From Motiliproteus sp036964625 (lineage in GTDB: Bacteria > Pseudomonadota > Gammaproteobacteria > Pseudomonadales > Balneatricaceae), in the NCBI GenBank assembly GCA_036964625.1, contig JBALTG010000005.1, forward strand, positions 1 through 64,000: 64,000 nucleotides of DNA, in the 5' to 3' direction. Each line of letters starts with the position of its first letter. The stretch's first letter is position 1. Both the position numbers and the translations under genes were made by a program. The notes beneath the pieces were generated by a model. The model did not search any database. It was not told where the DNA came from and was given only the letters and a program-made list of their open reading frames with translations. Positions 34,924 through 43,764 of the stretch are shown in pieces.

Positions 34924-36056
34924 TTAGCGGCTCAGGCGCGCGCGGGAGATGATCTCGTTGCTGCCGGCATAGATTCGCTGCGCCCGGGAATCGGCCCAGG
35001 CGCGGGTGACCGGGTACTCCCACATGTAGCCGTAACCGCCGTGCAGCTGTACGCACTCATCGAGTACCTTGCACTGCAGGTCGGTGATGAAGAGTTTGAT
35101 CTTGGCGGCTTCGACGCCGTCCAGTTGCTTGTCAAGATGCAGTTCCAGCGCGCGGTCGAGGTAGACCCGGGCGGCGGTCAGTTCGGTCTCCATCTCCGCC
35201 AGTTTGAAGCGGGTGTTCTGGAAGCTGGCGATCTCCTTGCCGAACGCCTTGCGCTGCTGCACATAATCGACGGTCTGCTCGAGGATCGACTCGGCGACCG
35301 CCAGACCATTGACGGCGATCCGCTCCTGCGCCAGGTCGTTCATCAGGTAGTAGAACCCCTGGTTCTCCTCGCCCAGCAGGTTCTCTTTGGGAACCTTGAC
35401 GTCCTGGAAAAAAGCTCGGCGGTATCGCAGGCATGGCTGCCCGCCTTATGCAATTTCTGGCCTTTCTCGAAACCCGGCATGCCGGCCTCGACGATCAGCA
35501 GGCTGACCCCCTTGGCACCCGCGGCCTTGGAGTCGGTCTTGGCGGCAACCACAACCAGGTCGGAGGTGAAGCCGTTGGTGATAAAGGTCTTGGAACCGCT
35601 GAGCAGGTAATGATCGCCCTGGTCGATGGCGCAGGTTTTAATCGCCTTGACGTCGGAACCGGCACCCGGTTCGCTCATCGCCAGCGCGCCGATCATCACA
35701 CCGCGCACCATCGCCGGCAGGTACTTCGCCTTCTGTGCCGGGCTGCCGTAATGGAGGATATATTCGCAGACGATATCGGAGTGCATCAGAAAACCGGTCA
35801 GACCCGAGACACCGGCGCGGCCGATCTCTTCGGTGACGATGGAGTTATAGCGGTAATCGCCCCCGAAAGCGCCAAACTCTTCGGGGATCTGGGGGCAGAT
35901 CATGCCCTGTTCGCCCGCTTTGATCCAGAAGGCCTTGGGTACGAACTTTTGCTTCTCCCAGGTTTCGTGATGGGGGACGACCTCCTATAGGATAAACTTG
36001 CGCACGGTATCGCGGAACAGCTCCATGTTGGCATCAAAAAGGGTTCTTGGGATCAT
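34924..36056 (-). pseudogene. acyl-CoA dehydrogenase pseudogene (nonsense codon and frameshift)
   Basis: Reading from an ATG at 36056, the frame gives MIPRTLFDANMELFRDTVRK, then an in-frame TAG (35985-35987) where relatives have Glu-Glu, then EVVPHHETWEK and normal sequence to SHACDTAELF. A run of six T (35408-35413) then shifts the frame; one additional T restores FQDVKVPKENLLGEEN and the C-terminal part from 35343 (LAQERIAVNG, QLHGGYGY, RIYAGSNEI). It belongs to the long-chain-like group with the helix-G Glu. Two independent lesions argue for true decay. It resembles the intact dehydrogenase at 44245. Confidence 0.82.
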
Positions 36057-36061
36057 CGTAC

Positions 36062-36085
36062 TCTCCGTCTCCGTCTCCGTCTCTG
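36062..36085. repeat. hexanucleotide microsatellite (TCTCCG)3-4
   Basis: Three perfect TCTCCG units and a fourth with one change, just upstream of the start of the broken acyl-CoA dehydrogenase. Slippage here could alter promoter or leader spacing of that gene; no effect is shown. Confidence 0.6.
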
Positions 36086-36216
36086 TTTTGTTTTTAGCGA
36101 TCTTTGGCCGCGGGTCGTTGAATCAGTATCCGGGCTTTGGCGGCGGATATCTTTGGCGATATCTGCCTATCAATATGGCTTGTTTGAGCTGTTTTGTGGC
36201 GGAATGGAGAGGGTGA

Positions 36217-37117
36217 ATGGCGGGCGTCTGCATCGTCTTGACCGAGGCTGTCTATGGCACCAGCGTGATGCTGGCACGGGATATCCTTTACAGTGCCAGC
36301 TTGCGGCCGGGGGGGTAATCGGGGCCCGCCTTTCCGGTCTGCAATGCCAGTATCGATGGCCAGCCGGTGGCCTCCTACTCGGGGATGCCGCTGTCCTGCG
36401 ATTCCCGCCTCGATGATGAGACCCAGCGGGATCTGGTGGTGTTGGCCCATTTTTGGGGCGATGCCGACCGGTTGCTGGCTGGCCCAGGCCGGGTTGCTCG
36501 ATGGTCGCGAAGCGACCAGCTACTGGCGTTGCCAGGATGATTATCGGCGGCGCTTTCCGGCGGTGAACTGGTGCTTCGAAAGGCTGATCACCGAAAGCGC
36601 CAACCTGTGCTGCGCCGCCGGCGCCAGTGCCATGAATGACCTGTTGCTGCACCAGGTCAACCGGCTATGCGGTGCCAAGGTGGCCAGCGGTATCAGCCGC
36701 GATATCATGTTCGATATGCGTCGGGCCTACGATTTCACCCCGCTGGGGTTTGGTGGTTATAAGCAGCACGGCGACCGTGCCATCGAACAGGTGCAACAGT
36801 GGCTGGAAAGCCATTACCCCGAGCAGTTAGTACTGGCCGAGGTTGCGCGCCGACACGGCATGAGCCTGCGTAATTTTGCCCGCCGCTTTGTCGCGGCGAC
36901 CGGCGAAAAGCCGCTGGCCTATCTGCAGCGGATCCGGGTAGACGTGGCGCGGAACCTGCTGATACACAGCGATAAGCCTATCCAGCAGATTGCGCTGGCG
37001 GTCGGCTACCAGGACAGCAGCTATTTCTGTCGCCAATTTCGCCTGCAAACCCGGTTGACCCCGGCCGTCTACCGACGCCACTACCGGTTGTCGGAGGAGC
37101 GGCCGGCGGACACCTAG
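36217..37117 (+). pseudogene. GlxA-type AraC regulator, N-terminal half broken
   Basis: Starting at the ATG at 36217 the first 33 codons (MAGVCIVLTEAVYGTSVMLA) look like the start of the DJ-1/PfpI-like domain of GlxA regulators. An in-frame TAA (36316-36318) interrupts it. The same frame continues with FPVCNASIDGQPVASYSGM and LVVLAHFWGDADRLL. Then the frame changes and about 30 codons normally containing the nucleophile-elbow region are missing before LAQAGLLDGREATSYW. From there to 37117 the protein is intact, including both HTHs (LAEVARRHGMSLRNFARRF and ALAVGYQDSSYFCRQF). The C-terminal part might still be translated. Its stop codon shares CTAG with the convergent AraC gene. Confidence 0.72.
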
Positions 37118-38127
37118 TCGTCGCTGTCTGCCCGATTGCGGTACGCGCCGGGTGTTACCCCGGTCCAGCCTTTAAAGGCGCGGATAAAGGCGCCGGTTTC
37201 GGTAAAGCCGGCTTTCATCGCGATATCGGCGATGGAGCAGGTTTGCTGGGTCAGGTGGTGGATGGCGATATCCCGCCGGATCACGTCCTTGATCTTCTGG
37301 TAGGTGATCCCCTCGGTTTTGAGTTTCTGGCGCAGGGTCTTGGGGGTCATATGCAGGCCATCGGCGATCAAATCAAATGTCGGGAACCCCTCGCTGGCAT
37401 TGGATTCGATCTGCAGCCGTATCTTGGTGCCGTAGCTGTTGTCGTCAACCGGGTTGAGCAGCAGGTCTGTCGGGGTTCGACGCACATAATCCTTAAAGTC
37501 AGCGGCATTCTTGATCACCGGTAGGTCAAGGTAGTGGCGACTGAAGCGAAAACTCAACATCGGTTGGTCAAAGTCCCGGGGGGCGGGAAATATGTGCTGA
37601 TACTCGTATTCGTGGGCGGTGGGGGCGAAATCAAAGCCGACATGTTTGAGGACGATATTCTGGCCGGTCAGCCAGCAGGCAAACCGGTGCCAGCCACACA
37701 GGATGAATTCGGCAAACAGATGGTCGGGGTCCAGCTCGGGCTGTTTGAGTATGGCTTCGAATTGAACCTCGCCGTTGACTTCGGTCAGGTGCATCGCGTA
37801 GGCATCGTTAACATACTGATAAAAGCCCATCCCCATCGCCAGTGCCGTTTTCAGGGTAGGGCAGCCCATCATCAGATTACCGGCATAATAAAACGCGCCG
37901 ATCGGTAGCGGGGCTGCAGACAGACCATAATTCTCATCATTCAGGCCGCGCCAGACTTTTCGCACCAGCTTGGCGTAGTTTTCGTAGGGAATGCGGGCTT
38001 TAACATCCTTGGTTGCGTCCGTTGGAATTCCGGCCTGATGAAGCAGAAGCTCGCAGTTCAGCCCCTGTTTTTCAGCGGCGCGAAGGATGGCGTGGACATA
38101 ATGACAGCTGATCGTTGGATTCTTCAT
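37114..38127 (-). CDS. AraC family transcriptional regulator
   Basis: Regulator of 337 aa, MKNPTISCHYVHAI at the N-terminus, arabinose-binding-like domain with WHRFACWLTGQNIVLKHVGF, and the C-terminal double HTH (TPKTLRQKLKTEGITYQKIK, AGFTETGAFIRAFKGWTG). It is strongly similar along its length to the gene at 33817, so the two are duplicates. It is divergent from the acyl-CoA ligase at 38448, 320 bp away, and probably regulates that gene or the beta-oxidation operon that follows. The effector may be the substrate acid or its CoA ester; this is inference. Confidence 0.91.
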   Translation of the reverse strand: MKNPTISCHYVHAILRAAEKQGLNCELLLHQAGIPTDATKDVKARIPYENYAKLVRKVWRGLNDENYGLSAAPLPIGAFYYAGNLMMGCPTLKTALAMGMGFYQYVNDAYAMHLTEVNGEVQFEAILKQPELDPDHLFAEFILCGWHRFACWLTGQNIVLKHVGFDFAPTAHEYEYQHIFPAPRDFDQPMLSFRFSRHYLDLPVIKNAADFKDYVRRTPTDLLLNPVDDNSYGTKIRLQIESNASEGFPTFDLIADGLHMTPKTLRQKLKTEGITYQKIKDVIRRDIAIHHLTQQTCSIADIAMKAGFTETGAFIRAFKGWTGVTPGAYRNRADSDD

Positions 38128-38447
38128 GCTGATGGCTGACCGTTGATCTATGTGACATGTTTTGGCGAGTTAAGCGTCTGACTATCAGCCGCTTATTGTT
38201 AAAAAAGTTAAGCATGATCGAGCGCTAATTGAAAGCGATCAGCGCAGAATCTGTGCCAGTGCTGGCATGCGCCATTAAGGGTTCAAAATGTCAATGCAGA
38301 GGTGGGTTTTGGTCATTGAGGGGCGGGGTGGCGGGGGCTAGTATCGGGGCATCAGGTTGGGGCGCAGCCAGTCGTACCACTGGCGCCAGCGTTGGGGCTG
38401 CCCCAGCGATTACTTCTACAATAAACATAATCCATTCCGAGGTTTTT
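38128..38447. promoter_or_regulatory. divergent regulatory region between AraC and ligase genes
   Basis: A 320-bp intergenic stretch, the likely site of both promoters. The first part (38150-38230) is AT-rich, including TTGTTAAAAAAGTTAAG, whereas the part toward the ligase is GC-rich. The open frame of the ligase extends through the GC-rich part but with atypical residues, so I treat it as leader. No palindromic operator was recognised. Confidence 0.4.
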
Positions 38448-40013
38448 ATGCATCTAACTCAAGCGATTCAGCGCAATGCGCAAACGAAGGGAGGTCATAC
38501 GGCGCTGCAGTGTGGCGAGTTGAGCCGTACCTGGTCAGAGGTCGAGGGCCGTGTTGCCCGGCTGGCTGGGGCGCTGCAGTCACGCGGTGTCGAGCCCGGT
38601 GAGCGGGTGGCGATGCTGGCGCTCAATTCCGATCGTTACTACGAATACTACTATGCGGTGCCCTGGGCGGGCGCGGTGCTGGTGCCGCTGAATATTCGCT
38701 GGTCGGTGAAGGAGAATCTGTACTCGCTCAATGATTCCGGCGCTACCGTGCTGTTTGTCGACGATATGTTCCAGGATGTCGGTCAGCAGCTGTTTGAACT
38801 CAGCGATACGCTCAAGCTGGTGATCTATACCGGCGACGGCGAGACGCCGCAGGGGATGCTCAATTACGAGCAGTTGATCGCCGAGGCTGAGCCGGTCAGC
38901 GCGTCTGAGTGCGACACCGGCGAGATGGCGGGCATCTTCTATACCGGCGGTACCACCGGTTTCCCCAAGGGGGTGATGCTGTCGCATCAGAATATCTGGA
39001 CCAGCACTTTTTCGGCCATGGTGGATTTTGATCTTCATCGGCGTGCGGACGCGGTGGTGCTGCACGCGGCACCGATGTTTCACCTGGCCTGCGGGACGAT
39101 GCTCTGGTCCTCCACCATCGGCGGGGTGACCCAGACCTTTGTGCCGGCGTTTGAGTCCGGTCGGGTATTGAAAATCATCGAGCAGGAGCGGGTCACCGAT
39201 ACATTGCTGGTGCCGACCATGGTGTCGATGCTGTTGGCTTCGGACGCGCTGGCGGGTTGTGATGTCAGCTCGCTCAAACAGGTTGTCTACGGCGCGTCGC
39301 CGATGCCCGAGGGGACGCTGCTGGAGGCGATGGAGAAGATGCCCTCGGTCGGATTCTGTCAGGCCTACGGTCAGACGGAGCTGTCGCCTATTGCCACGAT
39401 TTTGGCACCCGAATATCATGTGCTGGAAGGGCCTAAGGCCGGCAAGATCCGCGCGGCAGGACGCGCGGGTTATTGTGTGACGCTCGAGATTCGAGCTGCC
39501 GACGGCAAGGCGTTACCGGCAGGTACGGTCGGTGAGGTGGCCGTCAAAGGGCCCAATACCATGATGGGCTACTGGAACAACCCCGAGCAGACGGCGAAAA
39601 CCCTGATCGATGGCTGGGTGATGACCGGCGATGCCGGCTACCTGGATGACGATGGTTTCCTGTTTCTGGTCGATCGGATCAAGGATATGATCGTGACAGG
39701 CGGCGAGAACGTGTTCTCGGCCGAGGTCGAGAGTGCCGTCTCCAAGCACCCGGCGGTGCATGAGGTGGTGGTAATCGGTATCCCCAGTGAGCAGTGGGGG
39801 GAGTCGGTGCATGCCATCGTCCGTCTGAAGCCGGGCGAGAGTGTTGAGGAAGTGGATATTGTCAATTTCTGCCGCGAGGAGATCGCCGGTTACAAGGTGC
39901 CCCGCTCGGTCGAGTTCCGCCAGGAGCCGTTCCCGATAACCGGTGCCGGCAAGCTGCGCAAAAACTCGCTACGTGATCCGTACTGGGAAGGTAAGGATCG
40001 CAAGATCAACTGA
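38448..40013 (+). CDS. AMP-dependent acyl-CoA synthetase/ligase
   Basis: ANL-superfamily acid:CoA ligase, 521 aa from the ATG at 38448 (MHLTQAIQRNAQTKGG). The open frame reaches 38229, but the added 73 residues are low-complexity Gly/Ala/Ser and look untranslated. FYTGGTTGFPKGVMLSHQN is A3, AYGQTELSP is A5, MTGDAGYLDDDGFLFLVDR and KDMIVTGGENVFSAEVE give the hinge, and GAGKLRKNSL carries the last Lys. It probably primes the substrate for the dehydrogenase, hydratase, SDR and thiolase genes at 41.0-45.4 kb. A 1-kb gap with gene remnants separates it from them. Confidence 0.93.
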   Translation: MHLTQAIQRNAQTKGGHTALQCGELSRTWSEVEGRVARLAGALQSRGVEPGERVAMLALNSDRYYEYYYAVPWAGAVLVPLNIRWSVKENLYSLNDSGATVLFVDDMFQDVGQQLFELSDTLKLVIYTGDGETPQGMLNYEQLIAEAEPVSASECDTGEMAGIFYTGGTTGFPKGVMLSHQNIWTSTFSAMVDFDLHRRADAVVLHAAPMFHLACGTMLWSSTIGGVTQTFVPAFESGRVLKIIEQERVTDTLLVPTMVSMLLASDALAGCDVSSLKQVVYGASPMPEGTLLEAMEKMPSVGFCQAYGQTELSPIATILAPEYHVLEGPKAGKIRAAGRAGYCVTLEIRAADGKALPAGTVGEVAVKGPNTMMGYWNNPEQTAKTLIDGWVMTGDAGYLDDDGFLFLVDRIKDMIVTGGENVFSAEVESAVSKHPAVHEVVVIGIPSEQWGESVHAIVRLKPGESVEEVDIVNFCREEIAGYKVPRSVEFRQEPFPITGAGKLRKNSLRDPYWEGKDRKIN

Positions 40014-40290
40014 TCTGTTTTCGGCAGTACCAACCACTTCGGTGACTGTGCCGACTAAGCCCCCGGCGGTCTCTCCTTTGGCATTGGCCAACGACCAATG
40101 CTGGCCGCGTAAATTTAAGCAACTCCGCGCATTTGCGCCAGATTTTACGTGGCGACGGAGCGGACAGGCAGGGTGGCTGTGTGTCCGCCGGGTTAAGCGT
40201 TGTCACCTCCCGGATCGGGTCAAATAACCCCGCGGGGACTCTCCCGGCTCAACATATAATGATAAGAGTGAAGCCAAGCAGAGGCTTTGC
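40014..40290. other. intergenic region, nothing recognised
   Basis: No gene or clear signal is supported here. It precedes a chemoreceptor gene remnant. Confidence 0.4.
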
Positions 40291-40533
40291 ATGTCGCGAC
40301 TACTCTCCCCCTTCATCGGGCTGTTGAACCGGCTCTCCTACATCAGTCTGCAGATTGCCGCTGCCGCCGAGCAGCGAACCGCCGTCGCCGAAGAGATCGA
40401 TCGCAACATCGTCTCGATCAGCACCCTGGGACAGCAAACCGCCGACGGCGCCCGCGATACCTCCCAGGCCAGCCAAGAGGTATCCCGGTTAGCACAATCG
40501 CTATCGAAGCTGGTGAGTGGTTTTAAGGTGTAA
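40291..40533 (+). pseudogene. C-terminal remnant of a methyl-accepting chemotaxis protein
   Basis: The frame reads ISLQIAAAAEQRTAVAEEID, then RNIVSISTLGQQ, and ends LAQSLSKLVSGFKV. This is the typical last ~65 residues of a chemoreceptor signalling domain, including the adaptation region (AAAAEQ-TAVAEEI). All sensor, membrane and hairpin-tip parts are missing. The first ~15 residues from the ATG are not chemoreceptor-like. A good terminator follows at 40557, so the 3' end of the original gene is preserved. Confidence 0.75.
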
Positions 40534-40556
40534 ACGGATTCAGACCTGGAGTGATG

Positions 40557-40582
40557 AAGGGGCTATCGCAGCCCCTTTTTTT
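40557..40582 (+). terminator. intrinsic terminator of the lost chemoreceptor gene
   Basis: AAGGGGCT and AGCCCCTT form a perfect 8-bp stem with a 5-base loop followed by a run of T. It lies 24 bp after the remnant's stop. Confidence 0.88.
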
Positions 40583-41057
40583 CAGTAAGGGTTAGACCGG
40601 CTCCGCGCCATCTCCTAGCGCCGGAGCCATAACCCGCGGATTGATACCGCGGCGTTTTTCTGCGTTGTCGCGTTCACCGCTGCTACGCGACTTGGTCGAA
40701 CTGCGGTTCTTCTCGAGCAGGGTTTAGCTCCAGTTAAAACAATGCCACGCACTGATACGGCTTGGCCGGTGCCGGTCTTGCTGCCTATGTTTTCTCTGTT
40801 CGGTGGCGGTCTTCAGGCGGGCCATTGAACTCTGTTGTACCGATCGGCCTGTTGTGGCTGTCCGTTTGGTGCATTTTGCAGCGGTTCGATGGCCGTTTCG
40901 ATGGGAAGGTATTGGTAATTTTTTGGTTTGTTTCGGACATTGTTGCCATGGCTGAGTTGGTCGAGACTAGCGATACAAGAAACAGCCGTTGCCTGGATAG
41001 GGTGAAAATGTAACGAACCAGGGTTGGCTAGCCTGCTATCGATAGTGAGGAAAAATA
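40583..41057. other. intergenic region with a possible minus-strand gene tail
   Basis: On the minus strand a 44-codon frame without a start (40592-40723) reads LLEKNRSSTKSRSSGERDNA and ends in EPV before TAA. It is hydrophilic and uses ordinary codons, so it may be a gene tail left by rearrangement. GGCTCCG/CGGAGCC (40599-40605 and 40622-40628) and a CCGCGG pair lie within it. The part from 40760 to the SDR start shows no supported gene. Confidence 0.3.
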
Positions 41058-41978
41058 ATGAGCGATATTCGTTTTGACGAAAAGGTAGTGATTGTAACGG
41101 GCGCCGGTGGCGGTCTGGGTCGGGCTTACGCCCTGGAGTTCGCCAAGCGCGGTGCCCGCGTGGTGGTTAACGACCTGGGTGGCAGTGGTTCGGGCGAAGG
41201 TGCCAGCGCTTCTGCCGCCGACAAGGTGGTTGCAGAGATCCAGGCGTTCGGTGGCGATGCGGTCGCCAACTACGACTCGGTCGAAGAGGGCGAGAAGGTC
41301 GTCCAGACCGCGATCGATAACTACGGTCGTATCGATGTGTTGATCAACAACGCCGGTATCCTGCGTGACTCCAGCTTCGCCAAGATGCAGGACAAGGATT
41401 GGGAGCTGGTCTACAAGGTCCACGTCGATGGTGCCTACAAGGTCACCAAGGCGGCCTGGCCGCACATGCTCAAGCAGGGTTTCGGTCGCATCATCTTCAC
41501 CACCTCTGCCGCCGGTATCTACGGTAACTTCGGCCAGGCTAACTACAGCTCGGCTAAATCTGCACTGCTGGGCTTGGGTAAGACGCTGGCCGTGGAAGGC
41601 GGCCGTAAGAATGTCCTGTCAAACGTGATCGCGCCGATCGCCGGTTCGCGTCTGACCGAAACGATCTGGCCGGAAGATGTGCTCAAGGCGACCAGCCCCG
41701 ATTACGTCGTGCCTCTGGCTGTCAAGCTCTGTGCCGAGGAGAGCAAGGAGAACGGTGGGGTGTTTGAGGTGGGTGCCAGCTGGTTTGCCAAGATCCGTAC
41801 CGAACGGAGCAAGGGGGTGGCCTTTGGTATCGAAAACCCCGTGACTGCCGAGCAGCTTACCGAGCGTTGGGATGAAGTCTGTGATTTCACCGATGCCAAG
41901 CCCGCCGAAAGCATCCTCAGCACCTTCAACGCCGTCGGCGAAATGGTTGGTATCGACCTGCTCAACGCCAAGAAATAG
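41058..41978 (+). CDS. MFE-2-type 3-hydroxyacyl-CoA dehydrogenase (SDR)
   Basis: SDR of 306 aa closely matching the dehydrogenase unit of peroxisomal multifunctional enzyme type 2 (HSD17B4). Shared segments include VTGAGGGLGRAYALEFAKRG, VVNDLGG, ANYDSVEEGEKVV, NNAGILRDSSFAKM, SSASGIYGNFGQANY (here TTSAAGIYGNFGQANYSSAK) and the APIAGSRLTET region. It would oxidise (R)-3-hydroxyacyl-CoA with NAD, consistent with the (R)-specific MaoC hydratases encoded downstream. The C-terminal extension (ENGGVFEVGASWFAKIRTER) is also MFE-2-like. It begins the operon that continues with the SCP-x thiolase 38 bp later. Confidence 0.93.
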   Translation: MSDIRFDEKVVIVTGAGGGLGRAYALEFAKRGARVVVNDLGGSGSGEGASASAADKVVAEIQAFGGDAVANYDSVEEGEKVVQTAIDNYGRIDVLINNAGILRDSSFAKMQDKDWELVYKVHVDGAYKVTKAAWPHMLKQGFGRIIFTTSAAGIYGNFGQANYSSAKSALLGLGKTLAVEGGRKNVLSNVIAPIAGSRLTETIWPEDVLKATSPDYVVPLAVKLCAEESKENGGVFEVGASWFAKIRTERSKGVAFGIENPVTAEQLTERWDEVCDFTDAKPAESILSTFNAVGEMVGIDLLNAKK

Positions 41979-42016
41979 ATCCGGCTTTTCAAAAACAACA
42001 GTACAGGAGAGTTTCA

Positions 42017-43195
42017 ATGGCAAATGCACGCATTGCCGGTGTCGGCATGGTCAAGTTCGCAAAGCCCGGACGGCACGAGCCTTACCGGGTGATGGCATCC
42101 AAGGCGATCAATACGGCACTCAAGGATGCCGGTATCGGCTACGATTTGGTTCAACAGGCCTACGCCAGTTACATCTACGGCGACAGCACCTGTGGCCAGC
42201 ACGCCCTCTACGATGTCGGTATGACCGGTATTCCGGTGATCAACGTCAACAATAACTGTTCATCCGGCTCCTCGGCACTGTTTTTGGCCCGTCAGGCGGT
42301 AGAGTCCGGTGCCGTCGAGTGTGCCTTGGCATTTGGCTTCGAGGAGATGCAGCCCGGCGCTCTGGGCAGCCATTGGGATGACCGTGAGTCGCCCTTCGGC
42401 CCGATGCTAGAGTCGCTGGATAAAGCCGCCCCCGATGCGCCCCAGGGCCCTCTGGCACTGCGGTTGTTCGGTCAGGCAGGGACCCACTATGTCGAGAAGT
42501 ACGATGCCAACCCGAATATCTTCGGCAAGGTGTCGGTCAAGACCCGTAGTCACGCGATAATGAACCCCTACTCGCTGTTTGATACCCCGCTGACGCTGGA
42601 CGAGGTGATGAACGCGCCGACCATCTTCGCGCCTTACCTGACGCGTCTGATGGCTTGCCCGCCGACCTGTGGTGGTGCTGCGGTGATCGTCTGTAGCGAG
42701 GCCTTTGCCAAGAAACATGGCGTCAGCGCCGGGGTCGAGATCGTCGGTCAGTCGATGGCCACCGACCTGGCCAACACTTGGGACAACCCGATCGATCTGA
42801 TCGGTGCCAAGATGACTGCCAAGGCAGCCCGTGAAGTCTACGAGCAGGCCGGTATGGGACCGGAGGATGTTCAGGTGGTGGAGCTGCACGACTGCTTTAC
42901 CCCGAATGAGGTCATTACCTATGAAGGGCTGGGGCTGTGCGGAGAAGGTGAGGCCGAGAAGTTCATCAACGACGGCGACAACACCTACGGTGGCAAGTTC
43001 GTGGTCAATCCGTCGGGTGGCCTGATGTCCAAGGGGCACCCGATTGGCGCGAGTGGCCTGGCCCAGGCTACCGAGCTGGTCTGGCACCTGCGTGGTACCG
43101 CCGGCGAGCGTCAGGTTAAGGATGCGCGTGTTGCGCTGCAGCACAATCTGGGTCTGGGTGGCGCCGCAGTCGTTACGATGTATCGCAAGGTTTAA
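42017..43195 (+). CDS. SCP-x-type thiolase (lipid-transfer protein family)
   Basis: Thiolase of 392 aa of the sterol carrier protein X branch. The nucleophilic Cys81 is in VNNNCSSGSSALFLARQ, ELHDCFTPNEVITYEGLGLC is the branch-specific region with the HDCF motif, GGLMSKGHPIGASG carries the active His, and LQHNLGLGGAAVVTMYR closes the protein. Enzymes of this branch cleave alpha-methyl-branched 3-ketoacyl-CoAs in peroxisomes and act in bacterial sterol side-chain breakdown (family knowledge). No SCP2 domain is fused. It is preceded by CAGGAGAG and follows the SDR by 38 bp. Confidence 0.93.
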   Translation: MANARIAGVGMVKFAKPGRHEPYRVMASKAINTALKDAGIGYDLVQQAYASYIYGDSTCGQHALYDVGMTGIPVINVNNNCSSGSSALFLARQAVESGAVECALAFGFEEMQPGALGSHWDDRESPFGPMLESLDKAAPDAPQGPLALRLFGQAGTHYVEKYDANPNIFGKVSVKTRSHAIMNPYSLFDTPLTLDEVMNAPTIFAPYLTRLMACPPTCGGAAVIVCSEAFAKKHGVSAGVEIVGQSMATDLANTWDNPIDLIGAKMTAKAAREVYEQAGMGPEDVQVVELHDCFTPNEVITYEGLGLCGEGEAEKFINDGDNTYGGKFVVNPSGGLMSKGHPIGASGLAQATELVWHLRGTAGERQVKDARVALQHNLGLGGAAVVTMYRKV

Positions 43196-43206
43196 TTGGC
43201 GCCACG

Positions 43207-43230
43207 GCCCCCTGTCATTCGAAAGGGGGC
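43207..43230 (+). terminator. intercistronic hairpin
   Basis: GCCCCCT and AGGGGGC form a 7-bp stem with a 10-base loop between the thiolase and the first MaoC gene. There is no T-run, so it is more likely an mRNA-stabilising or attenuating hairpin than a full terminator. Confidence 0.4.
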
Positions 43231-43303
43231 ATTCCCAACCCGTTTATCATACCCAGTGGTCGCCAAATGGGCCGTTGGGTCATAGTTTAAAAAGGGCTAC
43301 AAG

Positions 43304-43747
43304 ATGTTGGATCGAAGCAAGATCGGCCATGAATTTGATAGTTTCAGTGCGGATGTCGAGAAAGGCCGCCTGAAATTCTTCGCCAAGGCGATCGGTGAGA
43401 CTAACCCCGTCTATACCGACGAGGCGGCAGCACGCGATGCCGGCTACAAGACCATTCCTGCGCCGCCCACCTTTGTTTTCTCGCTGGATCTGGACGGTCC
43501 CGAGCTGCTGCCCGTATTGCGGGTGTTGGAGATGGATATCGCCCGGATTCTGCACGGCACTCAGTCGTTCGAATATTTCGGTAGCGTCTATGCCGGTGAC
43601 TGCATCACCGTCAGCTCCAAGATCAACAACATGTTCGACAAGAAGGGCGGCGCGCTGGAGTTTGTCGAGATGGAAAATTCTTACACCAATCAGGATGCAG
43701 AGTTGGTCGCTAAGGCCGTCTGTACCCTGGTTTATCGTAACGCTTGA
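43304..43747 (+). CDS. MaoC-like dehydratase, N-terminal-type (non-catalytic) subunit
   Basis: Single hotdog-fold protein of 147 aa of the MaoC_dehydrat_N type. At the place of the hydratase motif it reads GETNPVYTDEAAARDAGYKT, lacking the catalytic Asp and His of GDxNPxH. VYAGDCITVSSKINNMFDKK is the usual later segment. Such non-catalytic halves pair with a catalytic MaoC subunit in heteromeric (R)-enoyl-CoA hydratases (known from mycobacterial sterol degradation). The catalytic partner is next, 17 bp downstream. It likely shapes the acyl pocket. Confidence 0.9.
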   Translation: MLDRSKIGHEFDSFSADVEKGRLKFFAKAIGETNPVYTDEAAARDAGYKTIPAPPTFVFSLDLDGPELLPVLRVLEMDIARILHGTQSFEYFGSVYAGDCITVSSKINNMFDKKGGALEFVEMENSYTNQDAELVAKAVCTLVYRNA

Positions 43748-43764
43748 TTCGGAGGTAGATAAGA

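Noticed and set aside
34918..35610. 230-codon plus-strand ORF over the acyl-CoA dehydrogenase pseudogene
   Set aside because: The minus strand encodes clear dehydrogenase motifs; the plus frame is an antisense artefact of GC-rich codons.
38229..38447. 73-residue N-terminal extension of the acyl-CoA ligase
   Set aside because: Low-complexity Gly/Ala/Ser sequence unlike ligases; the ATG at 38448 begins the conserved domain.
40762..41013. 83-codon hydrophobic ORF before the MFE-2-like gene
   Set aside because: No recognisable family or ribosome-binding site, and its codon pattern does not resemble neighbouring genes.
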